From contig SVMB01000033.1 in assembly GCA_015067675.1 (NCBI GenBank), positions 1-35,201 of the forward strand: a stretch of 35,201 bases of DNA, written 5' to 3'. The position numbers and the translations under genes are program-made. The notes under the pieces were generated by a model. That model made no database searches, had not been told where the DNA came from, and saw only the letters and a program-made list of their open reading frames with translations. The DNA comes from Oscillospiraceae bacterium (lineage in GTDB: Bacteria > Bacillota > Clostridia > Oscillospirales > QAMX01). Shown piece after piece: positions 1-7,944 of the stretch (positions are counted from its first letter, which is position 1; the number at the start of each line of letters is the position of its first letter).

Positions 1-24
1 AGTCCTTCCTTCGGGTGCTTCTTT

Positions 25-101
25 GGTGACTTTCTTGCACAAGCAAGAAAGTTACCGGGGGTGCCCGCGCAGGGCACAGGGCCTATGGATCCTCATCCAT
101 A
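25..101. repeat. Cluster of three intergenic hairpins
   Basis: Three back-to-back inverted repeats are visible. The first (25-56) has 14-nt arms, including one G-T pair, around the loop ACAA, with a core ACTTTCTTGC/GCAAGAAAGT. The second (61-77) is GTGCCC/GGGCAC around GCGCA. The third (84-101) is TATGGAT/ATCCATA around CCTC. No gene is supported here; the short open frame across it is made of hairpin sequence. From memory, similar GCAAGAAAGTTACC hairpins recur between genes in gut Clostridia, so this may be a dispersed repeat, but that was not searched. Confidence 0.6.
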
Positions 102-120
102 TGACAGGCTCAAGCCGCCG

Positions 121-211
121 AGGCTTATTAGTTACATCCAGAGGGTTCTGCGGGAAAGCCCCAAGGCTTATCAGTTACATCCAGAGGGTTCTACAGAAAA
201 GCCCCAAGGCT
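121..211. repeat. 43-bp tandem direct repeat, two copies plus a stub
   Basis: Copy 1 is 121-163, copy 2 is 164-206, and a third copy begins at 207 (AGGCT) and stops. Both copies share AGGCTTA, the block GTTACATCCAGAGGGTTCT and AAAGCCCCA, with differences clustered at GCGGG versus ACAGA. Each junction forms a small AGCC/GGCT hairpin. The repeat lies just downstream of the minus-strand redox operon. Confidence 0.75.
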
Positions 212-213
212 CT
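193..213 (-). terminator. Possible terminator of the redox operon
   Basis: Read on the minus strand, AGCC-TTGG-GGCT is followed by TTTTC about 15 nt after the flavoprotein stop codon, and flanking ACAGA/TCTGT can extend the stem. The stem is short, so termination may be weak. The same hairpin recurs in the next copy of the tandem repeat. Confidence 0.4.
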
Positions 214-223
214 GTATTTTAAA

Positions 224-2104
224 TTATTTCCCCGTTCTCTCCCGATATTCACGCCAGACATTCTCAAACCACTCGTCAGGCTGCGGAATCGGACGCACGG
301 AACGGGCTGATACCGCAAATACACCGTTTTGATAGACGGTCTGGGTCTGCACGTTGCCGGTTTCGGGACCCTCAGGCTCGTCGCCCACCACAAGAGCCGC
401 ACCACGGCTGCCGAAGTGAGACGCCGTGTAGGCCGCCGTATGCAGAAGCGCCAGCTGCGCAAGCAGCAGGTCGTAATTCTTCCATAACTGCGCGTATTCC
501 CGCACATCGGAAACCGTTTCCGTCTCCCAGAACGCGGCAAGCTCGCCTTCCAGCTGAGCAATCGCCGCTGCAATGCCTTCCCGGTCACGTAAATGGGCAC
601 ATACCCGGGTCATCAGAGCCTGACGGCGCAGACGGTTCTCCAACCAGCTGCCGCGTGAACCCTTGCGCAGACACTCGCCGCACTTTTCAAGCAGCGCAGG
701 GATACAGAGGCAGGATTTGCGGAAGTCGCCCACTGCCTCGTCACGGTCGTAGGCAATGCTCTCGGCTGCTCTCAGCGAGCCTACCTGCGTAGCATTGAGC
801 GCACTGCCGCCGGGACGGTATACGCCCAGCGTACCTGCCGCCTCGCCGCAGACATAAAGACCACGCACCGAGCTCTGCCAGCCCGCATCCACCGCCACAC
901 CGCCGTTGTGATGCTGCGCGCAGACCGCGACCCGCAGAGGCTCACGCTCCAGATCAATCCCGTGACTGCGGTAGAGCTCCACCGCCGCCGGGTTCATGTG
1001 TAAAAGACGCGCGATGGGCGTTGCCATCATCGCATGGCTGGCTTCCAGATACTGACGGGTTTCCTCGCCGAGGATGGAAAAGTCGCCGGATTCAAGACCG
1101 CGCGGCTCGCGCCGGAAGTCCATGTATACTTTGCGTCCGGCTTCCGTTTCCCGGTGCACCAGCATGTCAACCACGGACGAGCCGTCGCGCTTGCGCACGT
1201 CAAAGGGCCACTGATAGCCTTTCAGGAAGGTCATGTCCAGGGCACGCGCCTCGCCCAGAGCATCGGCCAGGAACTCCCGCTCCACGCCCTCGTCGTCCAC
1301 GCTGATGTAGCGGGGCAGTACCTGCTGATAGGTGCCGGAAACATTCCAGCGGAAGTCGATGGAGGCAAGACCGTACTGCCATTCGGCGAAGTTTGCGCAG
1401 GCAGCGCCCGCCTCCACCGCAAGGCCGGTGGAACCGGTCTGACTTTCGGGATAGACGGAGGCCGAATAGATGCCCGCAGGGCCGCCGGTGGCAAGAATCA
1501 CGTTCCGGCACTTCACCAGCCGGTACTCACCGGTCAGATTGTCCACGCAGAGAAGTCCCGTCACCCGCTCGCCGTCGTTCAGCAGGCGAATCGCCTGCCA
1601 GCCGTCGAGAATCTGAATCCCCTTTTCCCGAACCGCACGTTCCAGCGCCTCGGTCATGAACTTCGAGGTCAGAGGACCTGCGGAAGTGGCACGGGTGCGG
1701 GGATCGTGGTCAGTCTTGTAGCCGATGTACTCGCCAAAAGCATCCGTGGGGAAGGGAACGCCGAGACAGGCAAGCTTCATAAAGCCCTTCACCGAGCCCG
1801 CAGCCTCGCACAGCGCGGTATCACCGTCCATGCCGCCGCCCTCGAAGAGAGTCTGGGCCATTTCGCGCACGGAATCGGAGCCGCCGCCGGAAAGAGTGAG
1901 CTTGTAATAGGTCTGCTTGTCGCTGCCGGTGTTGCGGGAGGTACCCATGTTCACACCCTCGGTGAGGATGACGATATCCTGCACACCCAGCGTGTATAAA
2001 CTGTCAGCAGCATTGAAACCGGCACAGCCCGTGCCGATCACCGCCGTATGTACTTCAATCATGGGCAGGATGCGCCCGCCCACGGTATAAGACGTCATTT
2101 TCAT
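224..2104 (-). CDS. FAD-dependent oxidoreductase (fumarate reductase/succinate dehydrogenase flavoprotein-like)
   Basis: The 626-residue protein has an N-terminal dinucleotide-binding motif GTGCAGFNAA at about residues 24-33. Near residues 400-425 it has the C-terminal FAD-binding signature of the fumarate reductase/L-aspartate oxidase superfamily (GLYVCGEAAG, then GGSALNATQVGSLRAAE). Family members reduce or oxidise C=C bonds next to carboxyl or carbonyl groups; the substrate here is unknown. No signal peptide, haem motif or flavin-attachment motif is apparent, so it is probably a soluble cytoplasmic enzyme. It is the last gene of a three-gene operon, 13 nt after the SDR gene, and is preceded by AAGGG about 10 nt before ATG. 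A later start at Met15 (MIEVHTAVIG) is possible. Confidence 0.85.
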   Translation of the reverse strand: MKMTSYTVGGRILPMIEVHTAVIGTGCAGFNAADSLYTLGVQDIVILTEGVNMGTSRNTGSDKQTYYKLTLSGGGSDSVREMAQTLFEGGGMDGDTALCEAAGSVKGFMKLACLGVPFPTDAFGEYIGYKTDHDPRTRATSAGPLTSKFMTEALERAVREKGIQILDGWQAIRLLNDGERVTGLLCVDNLTGEYRLVKCRNVILATGGPAGIYSASVYPESQTGSTGLAVEAGAACANFAEWQYGLASIDFRWNVSGTYQQVLPRYISVDDEGVEREFLADALGEARALDMTFLKGYQWPFDVRKRDGSSVVDMLVHRETEAGRKVYMDFRREPRGLESGDFSILGEETRQYLEASHAMMATPIARLLHMNPAAVELYRSHGIDLEREPLRVAVCAQHHNGGVAVDAGWQSSVRGLYVCGEAAGTLGVYRPGGSALNATQVGSLRAAESIAYDRDEAVGDFRKSCLCIPALLEKCGECLRKGSRGSWLENRLRRQALMTRVCAHLRDREGIAAAIAQLEGELAAFWETETVSDVREYAQLWKNYDLLLAQLALLHTAAYTASHFGSRGAALVVGDEPEGPETGNVQTQTVYQNGVFAVSARSVRPIPQPDEWFENVWREYRERTGK

Positions 2105-2117
2105 AATGCGTTAACCC

Positions 2118-2876
2118 TTACAGTCTGCGCAGGGCAAAGCCGCCGTCGGCGTTGAGCACCTGACCGGTGGTGTAGTCGAGCTTTCCGGAGCACGCGGCAA
2201 CCACGCAGCCCGCCACATCCTCGGGCGTACCCATGCGCGCGATGGGGAGCAGACCCTCGGCGATGAGCTTTTCATACTTTTCCGTCACAGCGGCGGTCAT
2301 GTCGGTGCGGATGATGCCCGGACGCACTTCAAAGACCGGGATGCCGTACTCAGCCAGACGATCCGCGAAGAGCTGAGTCACCATGGCAATACCCGCCTTG
2401 GAGATACAGTATTCGCCGCGGCTCACGGAAGAGGTGTAGGCGCTGATGGAGGAGATGTTGACGATGCGGGGACGATAGTCCTCAATCCCCCTGTTCTGCA
2501 TGGCGATCATGCGGTTAGCCGCATTCTGGCACATGAAGAAGGTTCCCTCGAGGTTGATGTCCATGAGACGCTCAAAGCTCTCCTCGGTGGTCTCGAGAAT
2601 GTCCAGACGCACCTTCGGGGCAACGCCTGCATTGTTGACCAGCACGTCGATGCGGCCGTAGGCTTCGGCACGATCCAGCAGCCTGTCGCGGTCGGCAGCG
2701 TCTGCGATGTTGCAGCGCATATATTCCACTTCGTAAGCGGAGAGGGCTTCCAGCGTCTCGGGAGCTTCGTCGGAGGTGGCGCAGATGAGCAGACGGTAGC
2801 CTTCGTCGCCCAGAGCCTTGGCGATACCCAGACCGATACCACGGCGGGCGCCGGTAATCACTGCCAGCTTTTTCAT
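2118..2876 (-). CDS. SDR-family NAD(P)-dependent oxidoreductase (3-ketoacyl-ACP reductase-like)
   Basis: A classical short-chain dehydrogenase/reductase of 252 residues. It shows the cofactor motif TGARRGIG (residues 8-15), NNAG (81-84) and the catalytic Ser143, Tyr156 and Lys160 (YCISK). It is closest in style to FabG-like 3-oxoacyl reductases and hydroxysteroid dehydrogenases, so a hydroxyl/ketone interconversion is expected. The substrate is not identifiable. The chosen ATG lies 8 nt after GGAGG; an in-frame ATG two codons upstream is only 2 nt from that site. The gene sits 13 nt after the OYE-like gene and 13 nt before the flavoprotein gene, which suggests the three enzymes act on successive redox states of one compound. 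Confidence 0.85.
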   Translation of the reverse strand: MKKLAVITGARRGIGLGIAKALGDEGYRLLICATSDEAPETLEALSAYEVEYMRCNIADAADRDRLLDRAEAYGRIDVLVNNAGVAPKVRLDILETTEESFERLMDINLEGTFFMCQNAANRMIAMQNRGIEDYRPRIVNISSISAYTSSVSRGEYCISKAGIAMVTQLFADRLAEYGIPVFEVRPGIIRTDMTAAVTEKYEKLIAEGLLPIARMGTPEDVAGCVVAACSGKLDYTTGQVLNADGGFALRRL

Positions 2877-2889
2877 AGTCATATCCTCC

Positions 2890-4215
2890 TTACTTGTTCA
2901 GAAAGGTCTCTTTGTAAAGTGCGGTGTAGAGGCTGTCGCGCAGCACGCAGCCGGGGGTCTTGCCCGCACGCATGAGCTCGGTGCATTTGCCGCAGGTCAT
3001 GCAGAGCTTCTTCGGGTCCAGCTTGCCCTTTTCAAGAATGTCCGCGGCAAACTCGGGGTATGCAAAGGCCATGCGTCCAAAGCCCGCCATGTCGGATACG
3101 CCTTCGGCGATGCAGCCCGCAGCCAGCTGGGGCGCAAACGCACGCAGATAGGTGTGACCGGAGCTGATAACGGTGAGCTCGGGGCAGGCACGCTTGATGG
3201 CGCCCACACAATCAAACATTCTGGCCTCGCCCTCCAGCGGATGCTCATCGGGCACATAGCCGCCCATATCGTAGGGACGGTTCACATGGGGATTGACGTA
3301 GGGATTGCCGATGGTGATGTCGATGAGCTTGTAGCCCAGTTCCTTCTGCAGGTACTGAATGAGGGCGATGGGCTCTGCCAGATCGGGGGTCTTGCCGTCG
3401 GCCTCGCTGATACCGAAACCGTAGGGACGGGGGAAGCCGTCGTAGACGTTCATGCGGGAGGTGACAAGGAATCCGGCGGACACCGCAGACTTCGCCGCAG
3501 CAGCAGCATCGCGGAAGAGACGGGTGCGGTTTTCAAAGCTGCCGCCGTAGCGACCGGGACGGTTGAAGCCGGACAGAGTCTCGCTGACCAGATAGCGATG
3601 GCAGGCCTTGATGTCCACGCCGTCAAAACCGGCAGCCTCGGCAAGCTTGGCAGCCTTGGCATAATACTCCGGCAGAGTGTCCAGATACTCATCGGTCACG
3701 ATGCGGGAAGCATCGATGGGCTTGTCCTTTTCAAAGAGGGGATTGTTGTAGGCAATCATAGGGGCGGGCGTACCCTCGGGCTTGGAATAACGGCCGGAAT
3801 GGGTGCACTGCAGGATGATCACGGGGTTAAAGCCGAACTTCGCCTGACATTTCTCGCGGATGCGCTCCACAAACACCTTGTAGGCCTCGAGATTGCCCTC
3901 GTGCAGCCAGAGCTGACGGGGATTGGCGCGGCCCTCAGGCACCACGGCACAGGCCTCGGCCCAGATCAGACCCGCGCCGGACTCGGCAAAACGGTCGTAG
4001 CGGCGGATGGTGAGCTCATCGGGAGAGCCGTCGGCGGTACCGTCGCAGCCTTCCATGGGCTGGATGACGAAACGGTTGGCGCTGGTCACGCCGCCGAAGG
4101 TAACAGGATCACCGAGAACCTTCAGATCTTCGCTGTAGGGCAGCTTAACGCCCAGTTTGGCAAGCTCTGCATCCAGAGCGGCTTTATCGGCATAATGAAA
4201 CTTTTCGTGCTGCAT
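2890..4215 (-). CDS. NADH:flavin oxidoreductase, Old Yellow Enzyme family, single-domain
   Basis: This 441-residue protein matches the FMN-binding TIM barrel of the Old Yellow Enzyme/2,4-dienoyl-CoA reductase family, including RYGGSFENR at 222-230. A C-terminal cluster C405-x2-C408-x2-C411-x11-C423 fits the 4Fe-4S site of the dienoyl-CoA reductase branch. The C-terminal FAD/NAD domain of those longer enzymes is absent, so electrons must come from another protein or directly from NAD(P)H. The substrate-binding stretch reads IKACHRYL (202-209), where relatives usually have HGAHGYL: the second histidine is kept and the first is Lys. The start is ATG with GGAGGA 6 nt upstream, and a consensus promoter lies just upstream. 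It heads a three-gene operon. Confidence 0.87.
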   Translation of the reverse strand: MQHEKFHYADKAALDAELAKLGVKLPYSEDLKVLGDPVTFGGVTSANRFVIQPMEGCDGTADGSPDELTIRRYDRFAESGAGLIWAEACAVVPEGRANPRQLWLHEGNLEAYKVFVERIREKCQAKFGFNPVIILQCTHSGRYSKPEGTPAPMIAYNNPLFEKDKPIDASRIVTDEYLDTLPEYYAKAAKLAEAAGFDGVDIKACHRYLVSETLSGFNRPGRYGGSFENRTRLFRDAAAAAKSAVSAGFLVTSRMNVYDGFPRPYGFGISEADGKTPDLAEPIALIQYLQKELGYKLIDITIGNPYVNPHVNRPYDMGGYVPDEHPLEGEARMFDCVGAIKRACPELTVISSGHTYLRAFAPQLAAGCIAEGVSDMAGFGRMAFAYPEFAADILEKGKLDPKKLCMTCGKCTELMRAGKTPGCVLRDSLYTALYKETFLNK

Positions 4216-4249
4216 GAAAGAATCCTCCACAGTTGTTTTCGTTAGTTTT

Positions 4250-4278
4250 AGTATACCTGATTTCGGGAAGCTTGTCAA
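4250..4278 (-). promoter_or_regulatory. Sigma-A promoter of the redox operon
   Basis: On the minus strand, TTGACA (4278-4273) and TATACT (4255-4250) are separated by exactly 17 nt. The predicted transcript start leaves about 28 nt before the reductase ATG. Confidence 0.85.
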
Positions 4279-4292
4279 TAAATTGTCCCGAA
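4262..4292. promoter_or_regulatory. Inverted repeat over the promoter, possible operator
   Basis: TTCGGGA (4262-4268) and TCCCGAA (4286-4292) are perfect 7-bp arms 17 nt apart. They flank the -35 box of the minus-strand promoter, one arm lying in the -35/-10 spacer. This placement fits a repressor site, but no regulator gene is adjacent. Confidence 0.4.
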
Positions 4293-4367
4293 CCCCGTCT
4301 GCGCGCACTTTTTTCCGCCTCTGCCCCTGAAAAATACCCGTCTCACGCTTTCCACGCCCTAAACCCC

Positions 4368-4396
4368 TTGCCAATTTCCCGCTTTCACGGTATAAT
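4368..4396 (+). promoter_or_regulatory. Sigma-A promoter of the larA-like/nucleoside hydrolase pair
   Basis: TTGCCA (4368-4373), a 17-nt spacer and TATAAT (4391-4396) lie about 40 nt upstream of the ATG, divergent from the redox-operon promoter. Confidence 0.8.
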
Positions 4397-4437
4397 ATCC
4401 TCAAAACCCACATCTCACATCAACGGAGGCTTGCCCC

Positions 4438-5706
4438 ATGACCACCATCACCTTCCCTTACGGAAAAAACCATATAACCCACGACTTTGATACCCCCTGC
4501 GCCGTCCTCACGTCCCAGCTTCACACCCTCGAGGCCGCCGAAAACCAGACCCTCACCGTCCGTGAGGCGCTGGAAAATCCCATCGGCTCTCCCCGCCTTT
4601 CAGAGCTTGTAAAGGATAAGTCCCGCGTGCTCGTCATCACCTCCGACCACACCCGCCCCGTGCCCTCAAAGGTCACCCTTCCCGTGCTGCTCTCCGAGAT
4701 CAGACTGGGAAACCCCTCAGCCGATATCCATATCCTCGTCGCCACCGGCGTGCACCGCTCCACCACCGTGGCAGAGCTGCGCGATAAGTTCGGCGATGAG
4801 ATCGCTCTGCGGGAGACCATCCTCGTCCACGACGCGTTTGATGATTCAAAGCTTTCCTCCAAGGGAACCCTGCCCTCCGGCTGTAAGCTCAGCGTGGATT
4901 CCGAGGTGGACTGGGCCGATATCGTGGTCTCCGAAGGCTTCATCGAGCCCCACTTCTTCGCCGGTTTCTCCGGCGGCCGCAAATCCATCCTCCCCGGCAT
5001 CGCCTCGGCAAAGTCCGTCATGTCCAATCACTGCTATCGCCTCATCGACGATCCCCGCGCCCGCACCGGTGTGCTGGAAGGAAACCCCATTCACGCCGAT
5101 ATGTGCGCCGCGGCAAAACTTGCAGGCCTTGCCTTCATCCTCAACGTCATCATCGACGCCGATAAGCGCGTCGTGCGCGCCTTTGCCGGTGATCCCTTCA
5201 AGGCTCATGAAGCAGGCTGCGCCTTCTCCCTGGAAAAGTGCCGCGTTCCTCATACGCCCGGTGATATCGTCATCACCACCAACGGCGGCTACCCGCTGGA
5301 TCAGAACGTCTATCAGGCCGTCAAGTCCATGACCGCAGCCGAGGGCTGTGTGCGTGAGGGCGGCGTCATCATCTGCATGGCAGCCTCTGCCGACGGCTCC
5401 GGCGGCGAGGGCTTCTACCGCTGGTTTGCCGACGTGGGCGGTAATCCCCAGGCCGTGCTGGACAGGGCTGCCCCCATCGCCGCCGAGGACACCCTGCCCG
5501 ATCAGTGGCAGGCGCAGATTCTCGCCCGTGTCATGCTCAAGGCACGCGTCATCATGGTCACCGAGCCCATCGCCCGTGATACCGTCGAGGGCATGGGTAT
5601 GCACTGGTGCGCCGATCTGGATGCCGCGCTCAGCCTTGCCTATACCCTCACCGCAGGCCGCGAAATCGTCGCCATTCCCGACGGCGTCAGCGTGATTGTG
5701 GAGTAA
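4438..5706 (+). CDS. LarA-family nickel-pincer racemase/epimerase
   Basis: The 422-residue protein belongs to the LarA (DUF2088) family, whose founder, lactate racemase, uses a nickel-pincer nucleotide bound to a lysine. Every residue known to matter in LarA of Lactobacillus plantarum is present with a constant offset of -2: Asp70 and Arg73 in SDHTRP, His106 in ATGVHR, His172 in EPHFFAGFSGG, Lys182 in GGRK, and His198. It should therefore epimerise a 2-hydroxy acid; lactate is only one candidate, because many homologues act on other substrates. The cofactor-making genes larB, larC and larE are not in this window. It is followed 45 nt later by the nucleoside hydrolase. The start is supported by CGGAGG upstream. 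Confidence 0.85.
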   Translation: MTTITFPYGKNHITHDFDTPCAVLTSQLHTLEAAENQTLTVREALENPIGSPRLSELVKDKSRVLVITSDHTRPVPSKVTLPVLLSEIRLGNPSADIHILVATGVHRSTTVAELRDKFGDEIALRETILVHDAFDDSKLSSKGTLPSGCKLSVDSEVDWADIVVSEGFIEPHFFAGFSGGRKSILPGIASAKSVMSNHCYRLIDDPRARTGVLEGNPIHADMCAAAKLAGLAFILNVIIDADKRVVRAFAGDPFKAHEAGCAFSLEKCRVPHTPGDIVITTNGGYPLDQNVYQAVKSMTAAEGCVREGGVIICMAASADGSGGEGFYRWFADVGGNPQAVLDRAAPIAAEDTLPDQWQAQILARVMLKARVIMVTEPIARDTVEGMGMHWCADLDAALSLAYTLTAGREIVAIPDGVSVIVE

Positions 5707-5751
5707 ACAGCCCTACCTTCTTCCATTTCAAATACAGCGGAGGGTTCACCC

Positions 5752-6687
5752 ATGACTGCCAAAAAGCCCGTCAAAATCATCTTCGATACCGACATCGGCG
5801 GCGACTGCGACGATGCAGGCGCCCTTGCCATGCTCCATAACCTCTGCAGCCGCGGCGAAGCCGAGCTTCTCGCCGTCACCGCCTGCTACGCCTCCCCCTA
5901 CGTCGCCGGATGCATCGACGCCATCAACCGCTACTACGGCCGCATCGTCCCCGTCGGCATCAACCACACCCGCGGCAGCGGTGAAAAAGGTACCTACTGC
6001 GAGCAGCTCTGCCGGGAATTTCCCAACGATTATCCCCCGGAAAAGTATGACAGCTTCCCCGATACCCTTGATATCCTGCGCAAAACTCTCGCCGATGCAG
6101 AGGACGCCTCGGTGACGCTGGTGGTCACCGGTTATCTGTCAAGCCTTGCACGGCTCGTGACCAGCGCCCCCGACGTGCACTCCCCGCTCACCGGCCGTGA
6201 GCTCATTGCCCGAAAGGTAGCCCGTACCGTTGTCATGGGCGGCCGCTTCGCCGCCACATGGCCGATGGAGCTCTCTCCGGGCAACCTGGTGCCCGCCGAG
6301 TGGAACATCCGCTGCGATATCCCGGCAGCCCAGACCGTCTGCGACCTCTGGCCGGGCATACTTACCTTCTCCAGCTACGAAATCGGCCTCTACTGCGTGA
6401 CCATGAAAACCTTTGCCCGGGATGCCCGCGCCGATAACCCCGTGCGCCGTGCCTATGAACTCCATCCCGCAGGCCGCACCGGCCGCGAAAGCTGGGATCA
6501 TACCGCCATGCTCGAGGCAATCCGTCCGGACACCTACTGGTTCCTGCATCCCTACGGCCGCGTCACCGTGGACGACGGCGGCATCACCCGCTGGCAGGAG
6601 GATACCACCGCCCGCCATACCTATCTCATCCCCAGGGTTGACTACGATACCGTCACCACGACGATTGATGAGCTGGTCGGAAACTGA
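5752..6687 (+). CDS. Nucleoside hydrolase (IUNH family)
   Basis: Inosine/uridine-preferring nucleoside hydrolases cleave the N-glycosidic bond of ribonucleosides with a calcium ion held by aspartates. The N-terminal signature reads FDTDIGGDCDDAGAL (residues 11-25), matching the family's DTDxGxDDAxAL with a two-residue-longer loop. VVMGG and EWNIRCDIPAA correspond to the family's later VMGGA and EFNxxxDPEAA motifs. At 311 residues the length is normal. It lacks a signal peptide, so it is probably a cytoplasmic salvage enzyme. GGAGG lies 8 nt before the ATG. It shares the promoter upstream of the larA-like gene, and a strong terminator follows. The base preference cannot be read from sequence, and ribosyl-like substrates other than nucleosides are possible. 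Confidence 0.85.
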   Translation: MTAKKPVKIIFDTDIGGDCDDAGALAMLHNLCSRGEAELLAVTACYASPYVAGCIDAINRYYGRIVPVGINHTRGSGEKGTYCEQLCREFPNDYPPEKYDSFPDTLDILRKTLADAEDASVTLVVTGYLSSLARLVTSAPDVHSPLTGRELIARKVARTVVMGGRFAATWPMELSPGNLVPAEWNIRCDIPAAQTVCDLWPGILTFSSYEIGLYCVTMKTFARDARADNPVRRAYELHPAGRTGRESWDHTAMLEAIRPDTYWFLHPYGRVTVDDGGITRWQEDTTARHTYLIPRVDYDTVTTTIDELVGN

Positions 6688-6724
6688 CGGCAGCGCAGCG
6701 CCCGCTCCTTTCTCCGAAAAGCAG

Positions 6725-6764
6725 AACATCCGCAGAGCAATTCACCTGCTCTGCGGATGTTTTT
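6725..6764. terminator. Intrinsic terminator between convergent genes
   Basis: Perfect 15-bp stem (6725-6739 with 6747-6761), 7-nt loop, then a T run on the plus strand. It ends the larA/nucleoside hydrolase transcript and lies 5 nt beyond the hisH stop, so it may also end the his transcript, although the minus-strand T tract is weaker. Confidence 0.9.
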
Positions 6765-6769
6765 ATATG

Positions 6770-7369
6770 TTACAGTAACTCGCAAAACCCTTTCAGGATG
6801 TCCAGACCCACGTCGCCGCTCTTCTCCGGATGGAACTGGCAGCCGTAGACATTGCCCCGGTGTACCATCGCGGTCACGCAGGTGCCGTAGTCCGTCACTG
6901 CCGCTACATCTGCGGGATTCTCGGCATACGCCATGTAACTGTGCACGAAGTATACATACTCCCCACCGCTCATGCGGGAGGTCAGCGCACAGGGATTGGT
7001 CACCGTCAGACTGTTCCAGCCGATCTGGGGAAGCTTTTCCGGCGTTTCAATCCGCCGGATGTGCCCGGGGATCAGGTCAAGACCCCGGCAAAACCGCTTT
7101 TCGTCGGAATCCGTGAATAAAAGCTGCATGCCAAGGCAGATGCCGAGCAAAGGCTTGCGGCAAACCTCTTCCTTGATGACCGGCACAAGCCCCGTACGTG
7201 CAAGACTCTCCGCCGCGTCCGGGAATGCACCCACACCCGGCAGGATGATGGCGTCGGCCCGGGCGATTTCCCCGGCATCCGCCGTAACGATGGTGTCAGC
7301 GCCCACATACCGCAGGGAACTTGCCACACTGTGCAGGTTTCCCACACCGTAATCCACAATTGCGATCAT
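6770..7369 (-). CDS. hisH: Imidazole glycerol phosphate synthase, glutamine amidotransferase subunit
   Basis: HisH supplies ammonia from glutamine to HisF for closure of the imidazole ring in histidine synthesis. The 199-residue class I amidotransferase has the nucleophile Cys78 in GICLGMQLL and the His180/Glu182 pair in QFHPEKSGDVG. The N-terminus MIAIVDYGVGNLHSV is typical. Its ATG overlaps the hisB stop codon by one base (TAATG), so translation is probably coupled. It is the last gene of the operon here. Its partner hisF, and hisA and hisI, do not follow and must lie elsewhere if the pathway is complete. Confidence 0.96.
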   Translation of the reverse strand: MIAIVDYGVGNLHSVASSLRYVGADTIVTADAGEIARADAIILPGVGAFPDAAESLARTGLVPVIKEEVCRKPLLGICLGMQLLFTDSDEKRFCRGLDLIPGHIRRIETPEKLPQIGWNSLTVTNPCALTSRMSGGEYVYFVHSYMAYAENPADVAAVTDYGTCVTAMVHRGNVYGCQFHPEKSGDVGLDILKGFCELL

Positions 7370-7944
7370 TATAAGACCCCCTTGGTGGACGGTATCTCCG
7401 TGCCTTCCACACGCATAGCTGCCCGCAGCGCCCGGGCCAGTGCCTTGTAAAGCGCCTCGATCTTGTGGTGATCGTTTTTGCCGTAGGGGCAGCCCAGATG
7501 CAGCGTGATCCCGGCATTGAACGCCAGCGCCCGCATGAATTCCTCGGTCATGCAGCAGTCGTAACCACCGCAGGCAGGATTGGTAAACTCCGCATGAAAG
7601 ACGAGATAGGCACGTCCGCTGATGTCCAGCGCACACTCAGCCAGCGCCTCGTCCATGGGAATCCGGCAGTCGGCATAGCGGCGAATGCCCCGCATGTCGC
7701 CCAGCGCCTCGCGGATCGCCTGACCCAGGGCAATGCCGGTGTCCTCAATGGTGTGATGACAGTCCACTTCCAGGTCGCCCTTCACCCGCACCTCAAGACC
7801 CATTCCGCCGTGCTTGCCAAGAGCGGTCAGCATGTGATCAAAGAAGCCGATGCCGGTGTCAATCTTCACCTCGCCGCCGTCCAGACAGACCTTCACATAA
7901 ATGTCGGTCTCACGGGTTTTGCGCTCAACAATTGCCTCTCTCAT
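7369..7944 (-). CDS. hisB: Imidazoleglycerol-phosphate dehydratase
   Basis: HisB removes water from imidazole glycerol phosphate to give imidazole acetol phosphate. The 191-residue monofunctional form carries the paired manganese-binding histidine motifs: FFDHM (residues 34-38) with DCHHTIED (61-68), and in the second half NDHHKIEALYKALARAL. The N-terminal phosphatase domain of the enterobacterial fusion is absent, as is normal in Firmicutes. The ATG overlaps the hisC stop as ATGA, and the stop overlaps hisH. Confidence 0.97.
   Translation of the reverse strand: MREAIVERKTRETDIYVKVCLDGGEVKIDTGIGFFDHMLTALGKHGGMGLEVRVKGDLEVDCHHTIEDTGIALGQAIREALGDMRGIRRYADCRIPMDEALAECALDISGRAYLVFHAEFTNPACGGYDCCMTEEFMRALAFNAGITLHLGCPYGKNDHHKIEALYKALARALRAAMRVEGTEIPSTKGVL

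Noticed and set aside
23-310. Plus-strand open frame of 95 codons at the left edge
   Set aside because: Built from the hairpins and the tandem repeat, lacks an SD, and overlaps the end of the flavoprotein gene.
1034-1999. Long plus-strand open frame of 321 codons
   Set aside because: Fully antisense to the flavoprotein gene, which has clear family motifs; the frame has no recognisable domain or SD.
224-4215. Bile-acid (bai) operon
   Set aside because: The OYE-like protein lacks the C-terminal domain of BaiCD/BaiH, and baiB, baiE, baiF and baiG types are absent.
2818-4245. Plus-strand open frame of 475 codons
   Set aside because: Antisense to the OYE-like gene; Ala/Gly/His-rich composition typical of shadow frames.
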